This document shows, in pieces, positions 35,902-44,790 of a DNA stretch of 60,436 nt. Below the pieces are notes generated by a model. That model was given only the letters and a program-made list of their open reading frames with translations. It ran no database searches and was not told where the DNA came from. A program made the position numbers and the translations under genes. Location of the stretch: assembly GCA_944393175.1 (NCBI GenBank), contig CALXZH010000021.1, positions 1-60,436 of the forward strand. Reading direction: 5' to 3'. Position 1 is the stretch's first letter; the number at the start of each line of letters is the position of its first letter. This DNA comes from an uncultured Alphaproteobacteria bacterium (GTDB lineage: Bacteria; Pseudomonadota; Alphaproteobacteria; RF32; CAG-239).

Positions 35902-37431
35902 ATGAGGTGTATTAAATTTTTGAAAAATAACACAATTAAATGGTGTGTGTTTTGCGGATGTTGCTTCTTTGCAACTTGTGATTCTTCCTTAGCTGATCTT
36001 AATTGTACCTATACTCCGGATTGTACCGAACTTGGTTACACGAAAGATGTTTCGGAGTGCCAAGGGGTGCATATGGTATTGTGTCCGACCGATTTATCTA
36101 AAGCCTTTTGTACACCCAAAGTAGAGCCTCCTTTCTTACTGATTTATGGCGATGGAACAATTTCTGAAGATATTATACCGGATAAAAAACTTATCGGAAT
36201 ATCTTATGATACCGAAAGAAAATTAGCAATACTGGTACCCTCATATACATCCCTGGGGACTTCAAGTTGGGCAAATAAGGCGTGTGATTATATTTCTGAT
36301 AATTGTTTTGCAAATAGTGATTTTAATACTTGTGGGGCTGACGGAGTTGAAAATACCCTTAATTTTGGTAGTTGCTTTACAGGATCGACCTATGCTTATC
36401 GTGCTTCCCCCAGAGTTGATGGTTCTTGGGGGATAATTCCTGCAGAAAATACTGATCTTCCCTCTGGGGATTCTTCCTGTACGGCTGATTTTTGTAAACA
36501 CCGAACATTTATGCCCAGTATGAAAGATTTACTTCAAATTCAAGCTTTATTCCAAAAGCTCCAAGAACTTCCTGAACTTGAAAAGCCTGTTTCGAGCAAA
36601 TATATAACAGATGTTTTAGCAGCTACTTTTTGGACCTCCACTGAATTTGATACTCAGTATATGTTAGGCTTTGATATGACAAAAGGTCCTGTCAAATTGC
36701 CTAAAGAGGGCTTGTCTGAAAAATATTCTCGGTTTAACGCTTTTAGCTACGATAATATCGGTTCAATTTCTTGTGAAGTCGGCTCAATTTTAGGCGGTAA
36801 CGGCTTATGTTATAAAGCCGACTTGCCCGCAAATGTATCACCGGTTGGTATTGTATTTGATACCAATAAAAGACTGGCTGTTGCAATATCTCCTATTGGA
36901 TTTAATTCTCTACCAGGAAAAGACGAAATAGAGATTTGCGCAACTACATATTGCTCATATTCTTTTTGGATAGGACGTAATGATATCATAACTGATACTA
37001 TGTGCTCTGATGTAGCATCTTGTCCGACTGATGGCCGAAAAAATACTGATAATTTGTTATCTTTTATTTCTGCTACAGGTCCAAGCTATGAAACGGTTGC
37101 ACTGACGAATAGTTTTTCACCTGACGGATGCACTGCTGAATTTTGCAAACAAGGGAAATGGTTTGTCCCAAGCATTAGTGAATTGCAAACCATTGCGCAA
37201 AATCGTGCTAAAATTGGTTCTGTTATGTGGTGGTTGTTCGGTAATGATCCTTTTGCAGGAAAACTTAGATTTTGGTCATCAAATCAAGCGCCTCAAGAGA
37301 AAAATTTTTGGACTCACGTTTGGTATTGGCACTTTGACAAAATATTTGAATATGGTGACGCAGGTTCAGCTAAACAAAGTGAAGATACGGCTGATGAAAA
37401 TGTCTATACCTTACCAGTCGTTGCTTATTAA
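35902..37431 (+). CDS. secreted protein: shared Cys module plus two DUF1566/Lcl-like domains
   Basis: The 509-residue product has an unusual Cys-rich signal region (about 1-33) and the Cys module at 36-75 (CTELGYTKDVSEC, then MVLCPTDLSKAFC). It then has two copies of a Lcl/DUF1566-like domain: the first with CKHRTFMPSMKDLLQIQ and FWTSTEFD, the second with CKQGKWFVPSISELQTIA and FWSSNQAP, ending with LPVVAY. Lcl-like domains occur in secreted collagen-binding and adhesin-like proteins. GATGAGG precedes the ATG. Its MRCI start equals the upstream extension of the gene at 29462. Function is not known. Confidence 0.7.
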   Translation: MRCIKFLKNNTIKWCVFCGCCFFATCDSSLADLNCTYTPDCTELGYTKDVSECQGVHMVLCPTDLSKAFCTPKVEPPFLLIYGDGTISEDIIPDKKLIGISYDTERKLAILVPSYTSLGTSSWANKACDYISDNCFANSDFNTCGADGVENTLNFGSCFTGSTYAYRASPRVDGSWGIIPAENTDLPSGDSSCTADFCKHRTFMPSMKDLLQIQALFQKLQELPELEKPVSSKYITDVLAATFWTSTEFDTQYMLGFDMTKGPVKLPKEGLSEKYSRFNAFSYDNIGSISCEVGSILGGNGLCYKADLPANVSPVGIVFDTNKRLAVAISPIGFNSLPGKDEIEICATTYCSYSFWIGRNDIITDTMCSDVASCPTDGRKNTDNLLSFISATGPSYETVALTNSFSPDGCTAEFCKQGKWFVPSISELQTIAQNRAKIGSVMWWLFGNDPFAGKLRFWSSNQAPQEKNFWTHVWYWHFDKIFEYGDAGSAKQSEDTADENVYTLPVVAY

Positions 37432-37474
37432 CAAAAAAAGCGAGGTGTCTTTATGGCACCTCGCTTTTTTTGTT
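37430..37474. terminator. bidirectional terminator with 18-bp perfect stem
   Basis: AACAAAAAAAGCGAGGTG (37430-37447) pairs perfectly with CACCTCGCTTTTTTTGTT (37457-37474), between convergent genes. Confidence 0.9.
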
Positions 37475-39209
37475 ATTCGGCTTTTTTGAGCATTACCTCG
37501 GGGGCTTCGATACCCAGTAAATACAGCAACAAGGTTAAGACATCTCTGACCAATTTGGCTAACTGCAAGCGAGAAGATGCCAACTCCTGACTTTCGGCCG
37601 ACATAATCGGCGATGCATTATAAAATGAGCTGAATGTTTGTGCCAAGGTATAAGCATAATCCGAAATTATGCTTGGTTCTTTGGCTTCTTGCGTACGCAT
37701 GATGATATTGCTCAGTTGCATAAGTTTGAGTGCCAAATCACGCTCCTCGGCATTAGAGATGATTACTTTGCCGGGTTTTATATCCCCTGCTTTACGCAAG
37801 ATAGAGTTAATGCGGGCGATGGCGTACTGAATATAAGGTCCGGTTTTGCCGTCAAACTTGGCAAAGTCATCAACCTCAAACACATAGCCGGAGGCAATAT
37901 TATTTTTCAAATCTTGATACTTAATCGCACCGATGGCAATTTGCGAAACCAGTTTTTCTATCTCTTTTTCGCCATAGCCTTCGACCTCTCCGGCTTGGGG
38001 CATAGATTCACGGACTTTATCTTTGGAGAGTTTGAGCAAATCTTCCAAATTCATCACACCGCCGTCGCGGGTTTTGAAAGGCTTGCCATCAGGTCCGTTG
38101 ACCGTGCCAAAGCCGATATGACGCAAGGTAACGTTTGGCGCAATACCCAATTTTTCGGCAACTTCAAAAACTTGCTCAAAGTGCAAAGATTGGCGTTTGT
38201 CAACCACATAGATAATTTCTTGAGCGTGTAAATCATCGACACGCATCTTTATGGTGGCAATATCTGTCACCTGATAAGCATAGCCGCCATCGCTTTTCAC
38301 TAAAATGACCGGCGGTTTGGGCTTGTTGGTTTCTTCCAAACGAATAATGGTGGCGCCGTCATCAATCTCAGACACGCCATTTTGTGCTGCTAGTTTTACA
38401 ATTTCGGCACAGGTTTCGTGGGCATCGGATTCTCCCAACCACAAGTCAAAATGTGCGTCTAATTCATCATAAATTTTCTTAACCGCATCAACCGAAACTT
38501 TCCTTAAGTGTTGCCATGCCTTGCGATATTCGGGATTACCGTTTTGCAATTCAGCCGTAATCAAACGAGCGGTTTCTTTGGCTGCTTCGTCTTCTTTGCA
38601 ACGAATGTTGGCTCTTTTATAAAAAGCTGAGATGTCGTTAATATCATAGCTTTCGGTTTTGGATAAGTCACCGTCTTGTTTGATGATTTCAGATAAAATC
38701 ATGCCCATAGGTGTTCCCCAGTCACCAAAGTGAACATCTGATATAACCTCGTTACCGGCAAAAATTTCAATTCGGCGAATCGCCTCGCCGATAGCTGCCG
38801 AACGCAGGTGTCCGACGTGGAGTGCCTTGGCAACATTCGGACCGCCTGAATCCAAAACAATTTTATGCGGGTTGGAAACTTTTTCACAGCCAAAACGCTC
38901 GTCTGCTCCCATTGCATCCAAAACTTTTGCTATCAAAGCGTTGGCTATGGTTAAATTCAAAAATCCGGGGCCATCTACCGAAACTTTGGCAAAGTCTTTG
39001 TCTTCTTGCAATCTAGCGGCAATCTGAGTGGCAATTTCGCGCGGGTTTTTCTTTTCGGACTTGGCCAAAGCCAAGGCTCCGTTGCATTGGAAGTCACTCA
39101 AATCCGGACGATCCGATACCTTCACAACCGCATATTGCGGATTTAATTGTAAAGAGTTAAAAACTTCGGCTAATTTGTTATTGATTATCTTTTCTAACGA
39201 TAGGCTCAT
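37473..39209 (-). CDS. argS: arginyl-tRNA synthetase
   Basis: The 578-residue enzyme charges tRNA-Arg. An N-terminal additional domain (1-110) precedes the HIGH motif HVGH in NVAKALHVGHLRSAAIGEA. The region GFGTVNGPDGKPFKTRDG replaces a canonical KMSKS, as is usual for most ArgRS. The DALR anticodon domain closes the protein (FSSFYNASPIMSAE). The length is normal. It is followed on the other side by a lipoprotein gene in the same direction after about 20 bases. Confidence 0.95.
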   Translation of the reverse strand: MSLSLEKIINNKLAEVFNSLQLNPQYAVVKVSDRPDLSDFQCNGALALAKSEKKNPREIATQIAARLQEDKDFAKVSVDGPGFLNLTIANALIAKVLDAMGADERFGCEKVSNPHKIVLDSGGPNVAKALHVGHLRSAAIGEAIRRIEIFAGNEVISDVHFGDWGTPMGMILSEIIKQDGDLSKTESYDINDISAFYKRANIRCKEDEAAKETARLITAELQNGNPEYRKAWQHLRKVSVDAVKKIYDELDAHFDLWLGESDAHETCAEIVKLAAQNGVSEIDDGATIIRLEETNKPKPPVILVKSDGGYAYQVTDIATIKMRVDDLHAQEIIYVVDKRQSLHFEQVFEVAEKLGIAPNVTLRHIGFGTVNGPDGKPFKTRDGGVMNLEDLLKLSKDKVRESMPQAGEVEGYGEKEIEKLVSQIAIGAIKYQDLKNNIASGYVFEVDDFAKFDGKTGPYIQYAIARINSILRKAGDIKPGKVIISNAEERDLALKLMQLSNIIMRTQEAKEPSIISDYAYTLAQTFSSFYNASPIMSAESQELASSRLQLAKLVRDVLTLLLYLLGIEAPEVMLKKAE

Positions 39210-39228
39210 CTTAATTTTCCATTCATTA

Positions 39229-39546
39229 CTATTTTACGCACTTAAAATAAATGTGGGTCGGCAACAATAAACGACACGTAAACTGCGTTTGCTTAACCGG
39301 AACGGCGTGAGTGCCGGTCTTGTGTTTGATACATTCCTCGTCAGCCATCTTTTTAACCTCTTCATAATCCGTGGTCAAGATATTATAACAAATGGCTGGA
39401 TTCTCAGGCGTGGAACGTCCGACATAGAGTTTTGTCATATCCTTTTCTCCGGCATTGCGGCGCCTGTCCACAAACGGGTCAAGAAGGGTGCAACTGCTCA
39501 AAAACCCTGCTAATATTAATAAATTGAGTATTTTTACCCTAGACAA
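39229..39546 (-). CDS. small lipoprotein, unknown
   Basis: The 105-residue product has a lipoprotein signal, LLILAGFLSSC with lipobox Cys19. The mature part contains DPFVDRRRNAGEK, KLYVGRSTPENPAICYN and several Cys (CYN, ECI, TCR, KCV), probably forming disulphides. A related family is widespread in alphaproteobacteria, but its role is unknown. It lies just upstream of argS and may share its transcript. Confidence 0.65.
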   Translation of the reverse strand: MSRVKILNLLILAGFLSSCTLLDPFVDRRRNAGEKDMTKLYVGRSTPENPAICYNILTTDYEEVKKMADEECIKHKTGTHAVPVKQTQFTCRLLLPTHIYFKCVK

Positions 39547-39568
39547 TTTTTAAAACTCCATTACATTT

Positions 39569-40219
39569 ATGCTAACTGGTTTATACTTATATATGAAGAA
39601 GATGAAAATGGAAAGTCAAAATAAATATCTTGGTGATGATAAATTCAAAAAATTTTTAGAGCACTATAACTGCCCTACTCCTTTGGAAATTGTAAAAATG
39701 CGTTTTATTGGTTCAATTTGCTCGCCGAATCTGGAGTTAAGGCCGACTGATGTTATCTCGTCTTTTTGGGAACCGGGGAAGACTCCTCGGTTGGAGACTA
39801 AAGATGAAGCCGATTTGTTTTTCAAATTTTTTATGGGCCTTTGGGATGAAATGTTCAAAAATATTACGCAAAATAAGGTAAAACTCTCATCTGTGGGAAG
39901 CAAACTTACCACAAAAGAAGGTATAAAAGCGCTTTGTGCCATGCGTTATTCAGAAGTTGAGGCCGGCTTTGTCGAGGGTTTTTGGGGCGGAAAAGAAGAT
40001 TTGAAACTCCAAGCATTTTTGGCTGAGATTATTGACTCTCTGTCTGAAATGGCAAGCGTTTACAATACGTTAGCTAAAAAGCTTGACAAATCCGAAAATA
40101 TAGCCGAAATTTCTAAACATCTGGTCTATACCGATACGATGGTGGAAAAGGCCATTGCTTTTATTATTGAAAATTCGGTTTTGCCCAGAATTGAAACTCT
40201 TAAAAGAGTTGTGCATTAA
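39569..40219 (+). CDS. conserved helical protein, unknown
   Basis: The 216-residue product has no recognised domain. It is largely alpha-helical with acidic residues, includes FLEHYNCPTPLEIVKMRFIGSI (in parts) and GFVEGFWGGKEDLKLQAF, and has no signal or membrane segment. Several in-frame ATGs exist (39569, 39593, 39602, 39608) and none has a clear ribosome-binding site, so the start is uncertain. It diverges from the lipoprotein gene by 22 bases and precedes the nitroreductase gene by 18, so an operon is likely. Confidence 0.6.
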   Translation: MLTGLYLYMKKMKMESQNKYLGDDKFKKFLEHYNCPTPLEIVKMRFIGSICSPNLELRPTDVISSFWEPGKTPRLETKDEADLFFKFFMGLWDEMFKNITQNKVKLSSVGSKLTTKEGIKALCAMRYSEVEAGFVEGFWGGKEDLKLQAFLAEIIDSLSEMASVYNTLAKKLDKSENIAEISKHLVYTDTMVEKAIAFIIENSVLPRIETLKRVVH

Positions 40220-40237
40220 CAAAATAAGGACGTTATC

Positions 40238-40810
40238 ATGGACTTTATGGAAGGGTTATTGACCCGTCGCTCGGTTCGTCAATATGATACGAGCAAAAAA
40301 ATCTCAAAAGATACTATTCGTGAAATCATAAAAGCCGCTCAATATTCTCCCACCGCGCATAATAAGCAGCCGTGGGAATTTTTGGTTATTGAGGACAAAG
40401 AGTTTTTAGCAAATCTTCGTCACATTCAACGTTGGACTTCTTTTGCTAAAGATGCTTCTTGCGTAGTGATTGTTTGCGGCGATGTCGATAAATCTTTTAA
40501 CCGCCATAAAGAAGATGAAACTTGGTCCTTTATTGATGTTGATTGCGCCATTGCTACTCAAAGTTTGCTCTTGGCGGCTTGGGCAAAAGGAATCGGAACT
40601 TGTTATTGCGGTGCCGCCCCAATGCAAAAAGTTGTTGATGCCTTAAAAGAGCATTTGCACTTGCCTGATAACATCAGACCCTTTGCCATTGTACCTATGG
40701 GCTATCCGTTGCAGGAACCAAAGCAACCGGATGACCGCTATAAGCCTGAAAAAATTCACTGGGGTACTTGGGAAAATACTGATGCTCCGGCAGAAACCGC
40801 TGCTGAATAA
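40238..40810 (+). CDS. nitroreductase family flavoprotein
   Basis: The 190-residue product has FMN-binding blocks of the nitroreductase fold: TRRSVRQYDTSKKI, QYSPTAHNKQPWEFLVIED, DVDCAIATQSLLLAAWAKGIG with TCYCGA, and FAIVPMGYPLQEP. These enzymes reduce nitro groups or quinones with NAD(P)H, or act as dehydrogenases; the substrate is not known. ATAAGGACG precedes ATG 40238. The C-terminal tail (TDAPAETAAE) is low complexity. Confidence 0.9.
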   Translation: MDFMEGLLTRRSVRQYDTSKKISKDTIREIIKAAQYSPTAHNKQPWEFLVIEDKEFLANLRHIQRWTSFAKDASCVVIVCGDVDKSFNRHKEDETWSFIDVDCAIATQSLLLAAWAKGIGTCYCGAAPMQKVVDALKEHLHLPDNIRPFAIVPMGYPLQEPKQPDDRYKPEKIHWGTWENTDAPAETAAE

Positions 40811-40818
40811 AATTTATA

Positions 40819-40846
40819 AAAAAAGCCTCCAAACGGAGGCTTTTTT
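40819..40846. terminator. bidirectional intrinsic terminator
   Basis: AAAAAAGCCTCC (40819-40830) pairs with GGAGGCTTTTTT (40835-40846), between convergent genes. Confidence 0.9.
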
Positions 40847-40851
40847 GTTGC

Positions 40852-41676
40852 TCATTTCTCTGACTTAAAAGTCAATAAAATATATTTTGACAGGGACGAG
40901 GGCTGAGTGATGACTATGCGAAACATTTGTTTTTCATTTGGCTCCAGCTCCGCAATCGGTGCTTTGTCATTTATGGCCTGCAAAATGTTGGTATCTTTAT
41001 CCATAACTTCAACATGGATAAGAGGCAGAGTTACTTTTTGCTTGTTGGTGTTGACAATGTAGCCTTTTATTTCAAGCTTGCGAATATAATCTTCTTCATA
41101 TTCATTACGCACTACATTTTGAAACTCCAACCCCTCACCGATTACACGAGATTCAATCCCAAGTGCCGTATAAAATTTTTCGGCGGCAGGAAACTGTCTG
41201 ACAACTTCATAGCGTATGGAAATTAAAAACAAACCAACGAGCACCAAAATACCTAATAGATAATATTTGATTGTGCCAGGATGTTCGACTCCCGATATGT
41301 GCTTAAAACTTGACCATAATTTTTGGTGAACAGGACGCGTTTGCTCTTTTTGAAACAAATCCTGCGTTTGCGTCGATAAGCGCGCAAAAATATCTTGCAT
41401 CTCGGCGTTGGTAACGGATTTTTCTTCCGTGTTTTGCGAATCGGAGGAATCATTTTCGGGTTGCGGATTTATTTGTTCATCCGGCGTATCTTTTGTAGTG
41501 GACGCCGCGCTTTCTTGTACAACGGCTTCTTCTTTATCTGGTTCCTCTTTTAAGTCATCTTTGGTGCAACGCCATATTTTTCCACATTTGGCGCAACGCA
41601 TTTTAATCCCCTTTTCGGGAATTACATTCGGATCAACGGCATAGCCGGTATTACATTGCGGACAGTATAAAAGCAT
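40852..41676 (-). CDS. zinc-ribbon (MJ0042) membrane protein with DUF3426-like domain
   Basis: The 274-residue product starts with a zinc ribbon, CPQC (5-8) and CAKC (28-31), in the MJ0042 pattern. An acidic disordered linker follows, then one transmembrane helix (about 138-158, LLGILVLVGLFLI), and a periplasmic beta domain (160-274) with LEIKGYIVNTNKQKVTLPLI of the DUF3426 type. Its role is unknown; the gene is often found beside ftsE/ftsX in alphaproteobacteria, as here in divergent orientation. Confidence 0.8.
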   Translation of the reverse strand: MLLYCPQCNTGYAVDPNVIPEKGIKMRCAKCGKIWRCTKDDLKEEPDKEEAVVQESAASTTKDTPDEQINPQPENDSSDSQNTEEKSVTNAEMQDIFARLSTQTQDLFQKEQTRPVHQKLWSSFKHISGVEHPGTIKYYLLGILVLVGLFLISIRYEVVRQFPAAEKFYTALGIESRVIGEGLEFQNVVRNEYEEDYIRKLEIKGYIVNTNKQKVTLPLIHVEVMDKDTNILQAINDKAPIAELEPNEKQMFRIVITQPSSLSKYILLTFKSEK

Positions 41677-41793
41677 TCTTCAACCTCTTGAAATTTACTA
41701 TAACTTAAAAACCGTTTAATCAAAGTAAAAAAAACATTTTATTAAATAGAATATTGCTGTATCTTATGAGAAATTATTACGGGAGCTATAAAG

Positions 41794-42519
41794 GTGACAA
41801 ATTCTAATTATCCAGACAGTATTATCGAAATGCAAAATGTCGGTATTCGTTACGGTCAGGGAGCCGAGGTCTTGAGCGATATTAAATTATCTCTTAAACG
41901 TGGCTCATTTCACTTTTTGACCGGGAAAAGCGGCGCCGGAAAGACGTCTTTGCTCAGCATGATGTATTTGGCGCAAAAGCCCAGCAGAGGTACTGTCAGC
42001 GTATTTGGTAAAAATGTTAACTTTACAAATCGTGACGCTCTTGCCATGCTTCGACGCAAAATCGGCGTGGTTTTCCAAGATTTCAGATTACTTGACCATT
42101 TGTCTGCTTTTGATAATGTCGCTCTGCCTTTGCGCGTTTGCGGTATGGATGAAAGAGAAGTAAAAAAACGGGTAACGGAACTCCTGCAATGGGTAGAACT
42201 TGAAAAACATATTAAAGCGCCGACTTCAACCTTATCCGGAGGAGAAAAGCAACGTGTTGCCATTGCCAGAGCCGTTATTAATCGTCCGGAATTGCTCCTG
42301 GCCGATGAACCTACGGGAAATGTTGATAATGACATCGCCTCAAAACTTATGAAACTTTTTGTAGAGCTTAATAAACTCGGTACAACAGTCGTTATTGCCA
42401 CGCACAGCGATAAGCTCATCACCGATTTTGCATATCCTCGTTTGCACCTGCAAAATAAAACTTTGCGAATCTATCGCCCGATTGATATGATTAATTCCGG
42501 AGGCTTGAATGTCAGATAA
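41794..42519 (+). CDS. ftsE: cell-division ATP-binding protein FtsE
   Basis: FtsE is the ATPase of the FtsEX complex, which activates periplasmic peptidoglycan hydrolases at the septum. The 241-residue protein has Walker A GKSGAGKT (44-51), the Q-loop VVFQDFRLLDHL, the signature LSGGEKQRVAIAR and Walker B LLLADEPTG. The start is GTG 41794 after GGGAG. The stop overlaps the ftsX start by 11 bases, implying translational coupling. Confidence 0.95.
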   Translation: MTNSNYPDSIIEMQNVGIRYGQGAEVLSDIKLSLKRGSFHFLTGKSGAGKTSLLSMMYLAQKPSRGTVSVFGKNVNFTNRDALAMLRRKIGVVFQDFRLLDHLSAFDNVALPLRVCGMDEREVKKRVTELLQWVELEKHIKAPTSTLSGGEKQRVAIARAVINRPELLLADEPTGNVDNDIASKLMKLFVELNKLGTTVVIATHSDKLITDFAYPRLHLQNKTLRIYRPIDMINSGGLNVR

Positions 42520-43429
42520 AAACAGAACCATGAGCGCAAGAAAAAAAGAACTTCCTCTTCAAGATGACAGTTCTAACCTTTTTTTGCAGGTTATGATTTC
42601 TATTGCCGTTTTTCTATTCGGGGTTACGCTTGCCGGAGTTTTATCCATTAATTCGATGTTGGCAACTTGGAATAACAGTATTTTGGGCTCCCTTACCGTG
42701 CAAGTGATGCCTGCCAATGACGTTAATGAAAAAAATGCACAAGCTCAAACCAACGAACAATTAAACAAAGCGGTTGAATTACTCAAAAATAAGCCTGAAG
42801 TGGATAAGGTTACTCCGCTGAGTGATGAACAGTTGCAAAAATTGATTCAACCATGGCTCGGCGACGGTGTGGATATTAAAGATTTGCCGATGCCTCGCCT
42901 TATTGACGTGAAACTCAAAAAAGGGGCTGATGTTGATTTTATGCAATGGGCCGAAGAATTAGCACAAGCTGCCCCGCTGGCATCATTGGATAACCACAAA
43001 CTTTGGCTCAACAAGCTGATTAAATTTGCCGACGGATTAAAAATCTTAGCCCTGACAATTTTGGTATTGGTTGTTTTGATTACATCAGGTGCTATATTTT
43101 ACTGTACGCAGACGAGTTTGGGACTCCACAAATATATTATCGAAATTCTACACCTGATGGGAGCTAAAGATACCTATGTGGCGCAACAATATGCAAAGCG
43201 GACGGCTTGGCTCGGCTTTTTGGGCGGTGTTTTTGGTTTATTATTGGCAATTCCTACAATCTTTATTATCGCCAATTTGGCAAAACAAATTGAAGGCGGT
43301 ATTATCAGTGAAGCCAGATTGTCTTTAGCTGATTGGAGTGTTATTCTCAGCTTGCCGCTGTTCTCAATGGTAATTGCCATGGGAACCGCTTATTATACTG
43401 TTAAGAAAACTTTAGAAAAATTTATGTAG
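42509..43429 (+). CDS. ftsX: cell-division membrane protein FtsX
   Basis: The 306-residue protein has the FtsX layout: an N-terminal transmembrane helix (about 25-47), a periplasmic domain (50-170) that contacts hydrolase activators, and three further helices near 175-300 with the FtsX signature YIIEILHLMGAKDTYVAQQ. It works with FtsE, whose gene it overlaps. The periplasmic partner could be the LytM-domain M23 peptidase at 57612, but this is only an inference. Confidence 0.9.
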   Translation: MSDKNRTMSARKKELPLQDDSSNLFLQVMISIAVFLFGVTLAGVLSINSMLATWNNSILGSLTVQVMPANDVNEKNAQAQTNEQLNKAVELLKNKPEVDKVTPLSDEQLQKLIQPWLGDGVDIKDLPMPRLIDVKLKKGADVDFMQWAEELAQAAPLASLDNHKLWLNKLIKFADGLKILALTILVLVVLITSGAIFYCTQTSLGLHKYIIEILHLMGAKDTYVAQQYAKRTAWLGFLGGVFGLLLAIPTIFIIANLAKQIEGGIISEARLSLADWSVILSLPLFSMVIAMGTAYYTVKKTLEKFM

Positions 43430-43441
43430 ACTGTGCGGGTT

Positions 43442-44020
43442 ATGAAAAAATATATTGCGATTGTATTGATTGTGTGTTTGGCGTGGTTAGGCGGATTTTT
43501 ATGGTTTAGCCATAAAATTTACCATTTTCCTGCAGACACATCAACCAAAACAGATGCCATTATCGTTTTAACCGGCGGGAAAAATCGTATTAGCGAAGCT
43601 GCTAAACTCTTAAATCAAGGTTTGGGGGAAAAGTTGTTTATTTCCGGCGTTTCTAAGAAAACATCTCTGCAGGATTTGAAAAACAGAGGCGATATTGCCC
43701 TGAATAATGAGCAGGATGTTACTTTGGATAAACGTTCAACCAATACCGTTGAAAATGCTATCGAAGCTATTGAATGGGTGAAAAAAAATCATATTACTTC
43801 AATTCGCTTGGTGACTTCAAATTATCACATTTTACGCAGTCAAATGGAATTTCGGGCCTTGGATAAAAATTTGAAAATTATCCCTCATCCCGTATATTCG
43901 GAAAATGTTTCCAGCCAATGGTGGAAAAATTTTGGCAGTTTCTTTTTAATCGCCGCTGAGTATAATAAATTTTTAATTGTTTGTTTGCGCAGCAATATCT
44001 TCGGGACTTATACTTTCTAG
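43442..44020 (+). CDS. YdcF/ElyC-family DUF218 membrane protein
   Basis: The 192-residue product has an N-terminal transmembrane helix (5-24) and a DUF218 domain with AIIVLTGGKNRISEAAKLL, EKLFISGVSKKTS, NTVENAIEAIEW and IRLVTSNYHILRSQMEF. The family (YdcF, SanA, ElyC) is linked to cell-envelope integrity. ATG 43442 is preferred over the GTG at 43433. It lies 12 bases after ftsX and 12 before plsC, so it is within the same operon. Confidence 0.85.
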   Translation: MKKYIAIVLIVCLAWLGGFLWFSHKIYHFPADTSTKTDAIIVLTGGKNRISEAAKLLNQGLGEKLFISGVSKKTSLQDLKNRGDIALNNEQDVTLDKRSTNTVENAIEAIEWVKKNHITSIRLVTSNYHILRSQMEFRALDKNLKIIPHPVYSENVSSQWWKNFGSFFLIAAEYNKFLIVCLRSNIFGTYTF

Positions 44021-44032
44021 TGAGGTTTAAAT

Positions 44033-44788
44033 ATGCTTTATATTCGTTCGTTGGTTTTTAATATTATTTGCTATTTTACCTTGGCTTTTGGATGCTTATT
44101 AACCTCCATTATCGGTATTTTTAACCGAAAAATTATTATCGAAATGTGGAATTACGGCTTTATTCCATTTTTGCTCGTTATGCTTAAATATATTGCCGGT
44201 ATTGAAATTGAAATAAGAGGCAAACAATTTATTAAACAAGAAGGCGTCCTCTATGCCGCAAAACACGAATCGGCTTTAGAGACTTATTTTTTATCGGCTT
44301 ATATCAAAAAATTGGTCTTTGTTTTGAAAAAAGAATTAACTTACGTTCCACTTTTTGGTTGGGCACAATATTTTTACGGAATGATTCCCGTTGATCGCTC
44401 AGCCGGCGGTGCTGCCATGAAAAACTTACTCAAACAAGCTAAAGATCGAATTGCTAAAGGAAGACCTATCATTATTTTCCCTGAAGGAACACGTGTTAAA
44501 CCCGGAACAATCAGCGGATATAAACCAGGACTTCTCTTTATTGCACAAAATCTTAAAGTGCCCGTTGTGCCGGTGGCTCTCAATACGGGGCTGTTCTGGC
44601 AAAAAAATTCTTTTCTGAGGCACAAAGGAAAAGTTATTATCGAATTTATGGAACCCATGCCAGAAATTGCAGATAAAAAAGAGTTTATGAGCCTATTACA
44701 AGAGCGTATTGAAAATAAGTGCCGCGAGCTCAATGAAGAAACAGTCAAAAATTATCCCGAAATTGCTCATTTGTTGGTTAAGAGGTAG
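44033..44788 (+). CDS. plsC: 1-acyl-sn-glycerol-3-phosphate acyltransferase
   Basis: PlsC adds the second fatty acid in phosphatidic acid synthesis, at the inner membrane. The 251-residue product has an N-terminal membrane helix (about 6-30), the catalytic block KHESALET with His78 and Glu83 (H-x4-E instead of the usual H-x4-D), and the glycerophosphate site FPEGTR (149-154). Related alphaproteobacterial enzymes also show an H-x4-E-type block. It is in the ftsEX operon. Confidence 0.88.
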   Translation: MLYIRSLVFNIICYFTLAFGCLLTSIIGIFNRKIIIEMWNYGFIPFLLVMLKYIAGIEIEIRGKQFIKQEGVLYAAKHESALETYFLSAYIKKLVFVLKKELTYVPLFGWAQYFYGMIPVDRSAGGAAMKNLLKQAKDRIAKGRPIIIFPEGTRVKPGTISGYKPGLLFIAQNLKVPVVPVALNTGLFWQKNSFLRHKGKVIIEFMEPMPEIADKKEFMSLLQERIENKCRELNEETVKNYPEIAHLLVKR

Positions 44789-44790
44789 AT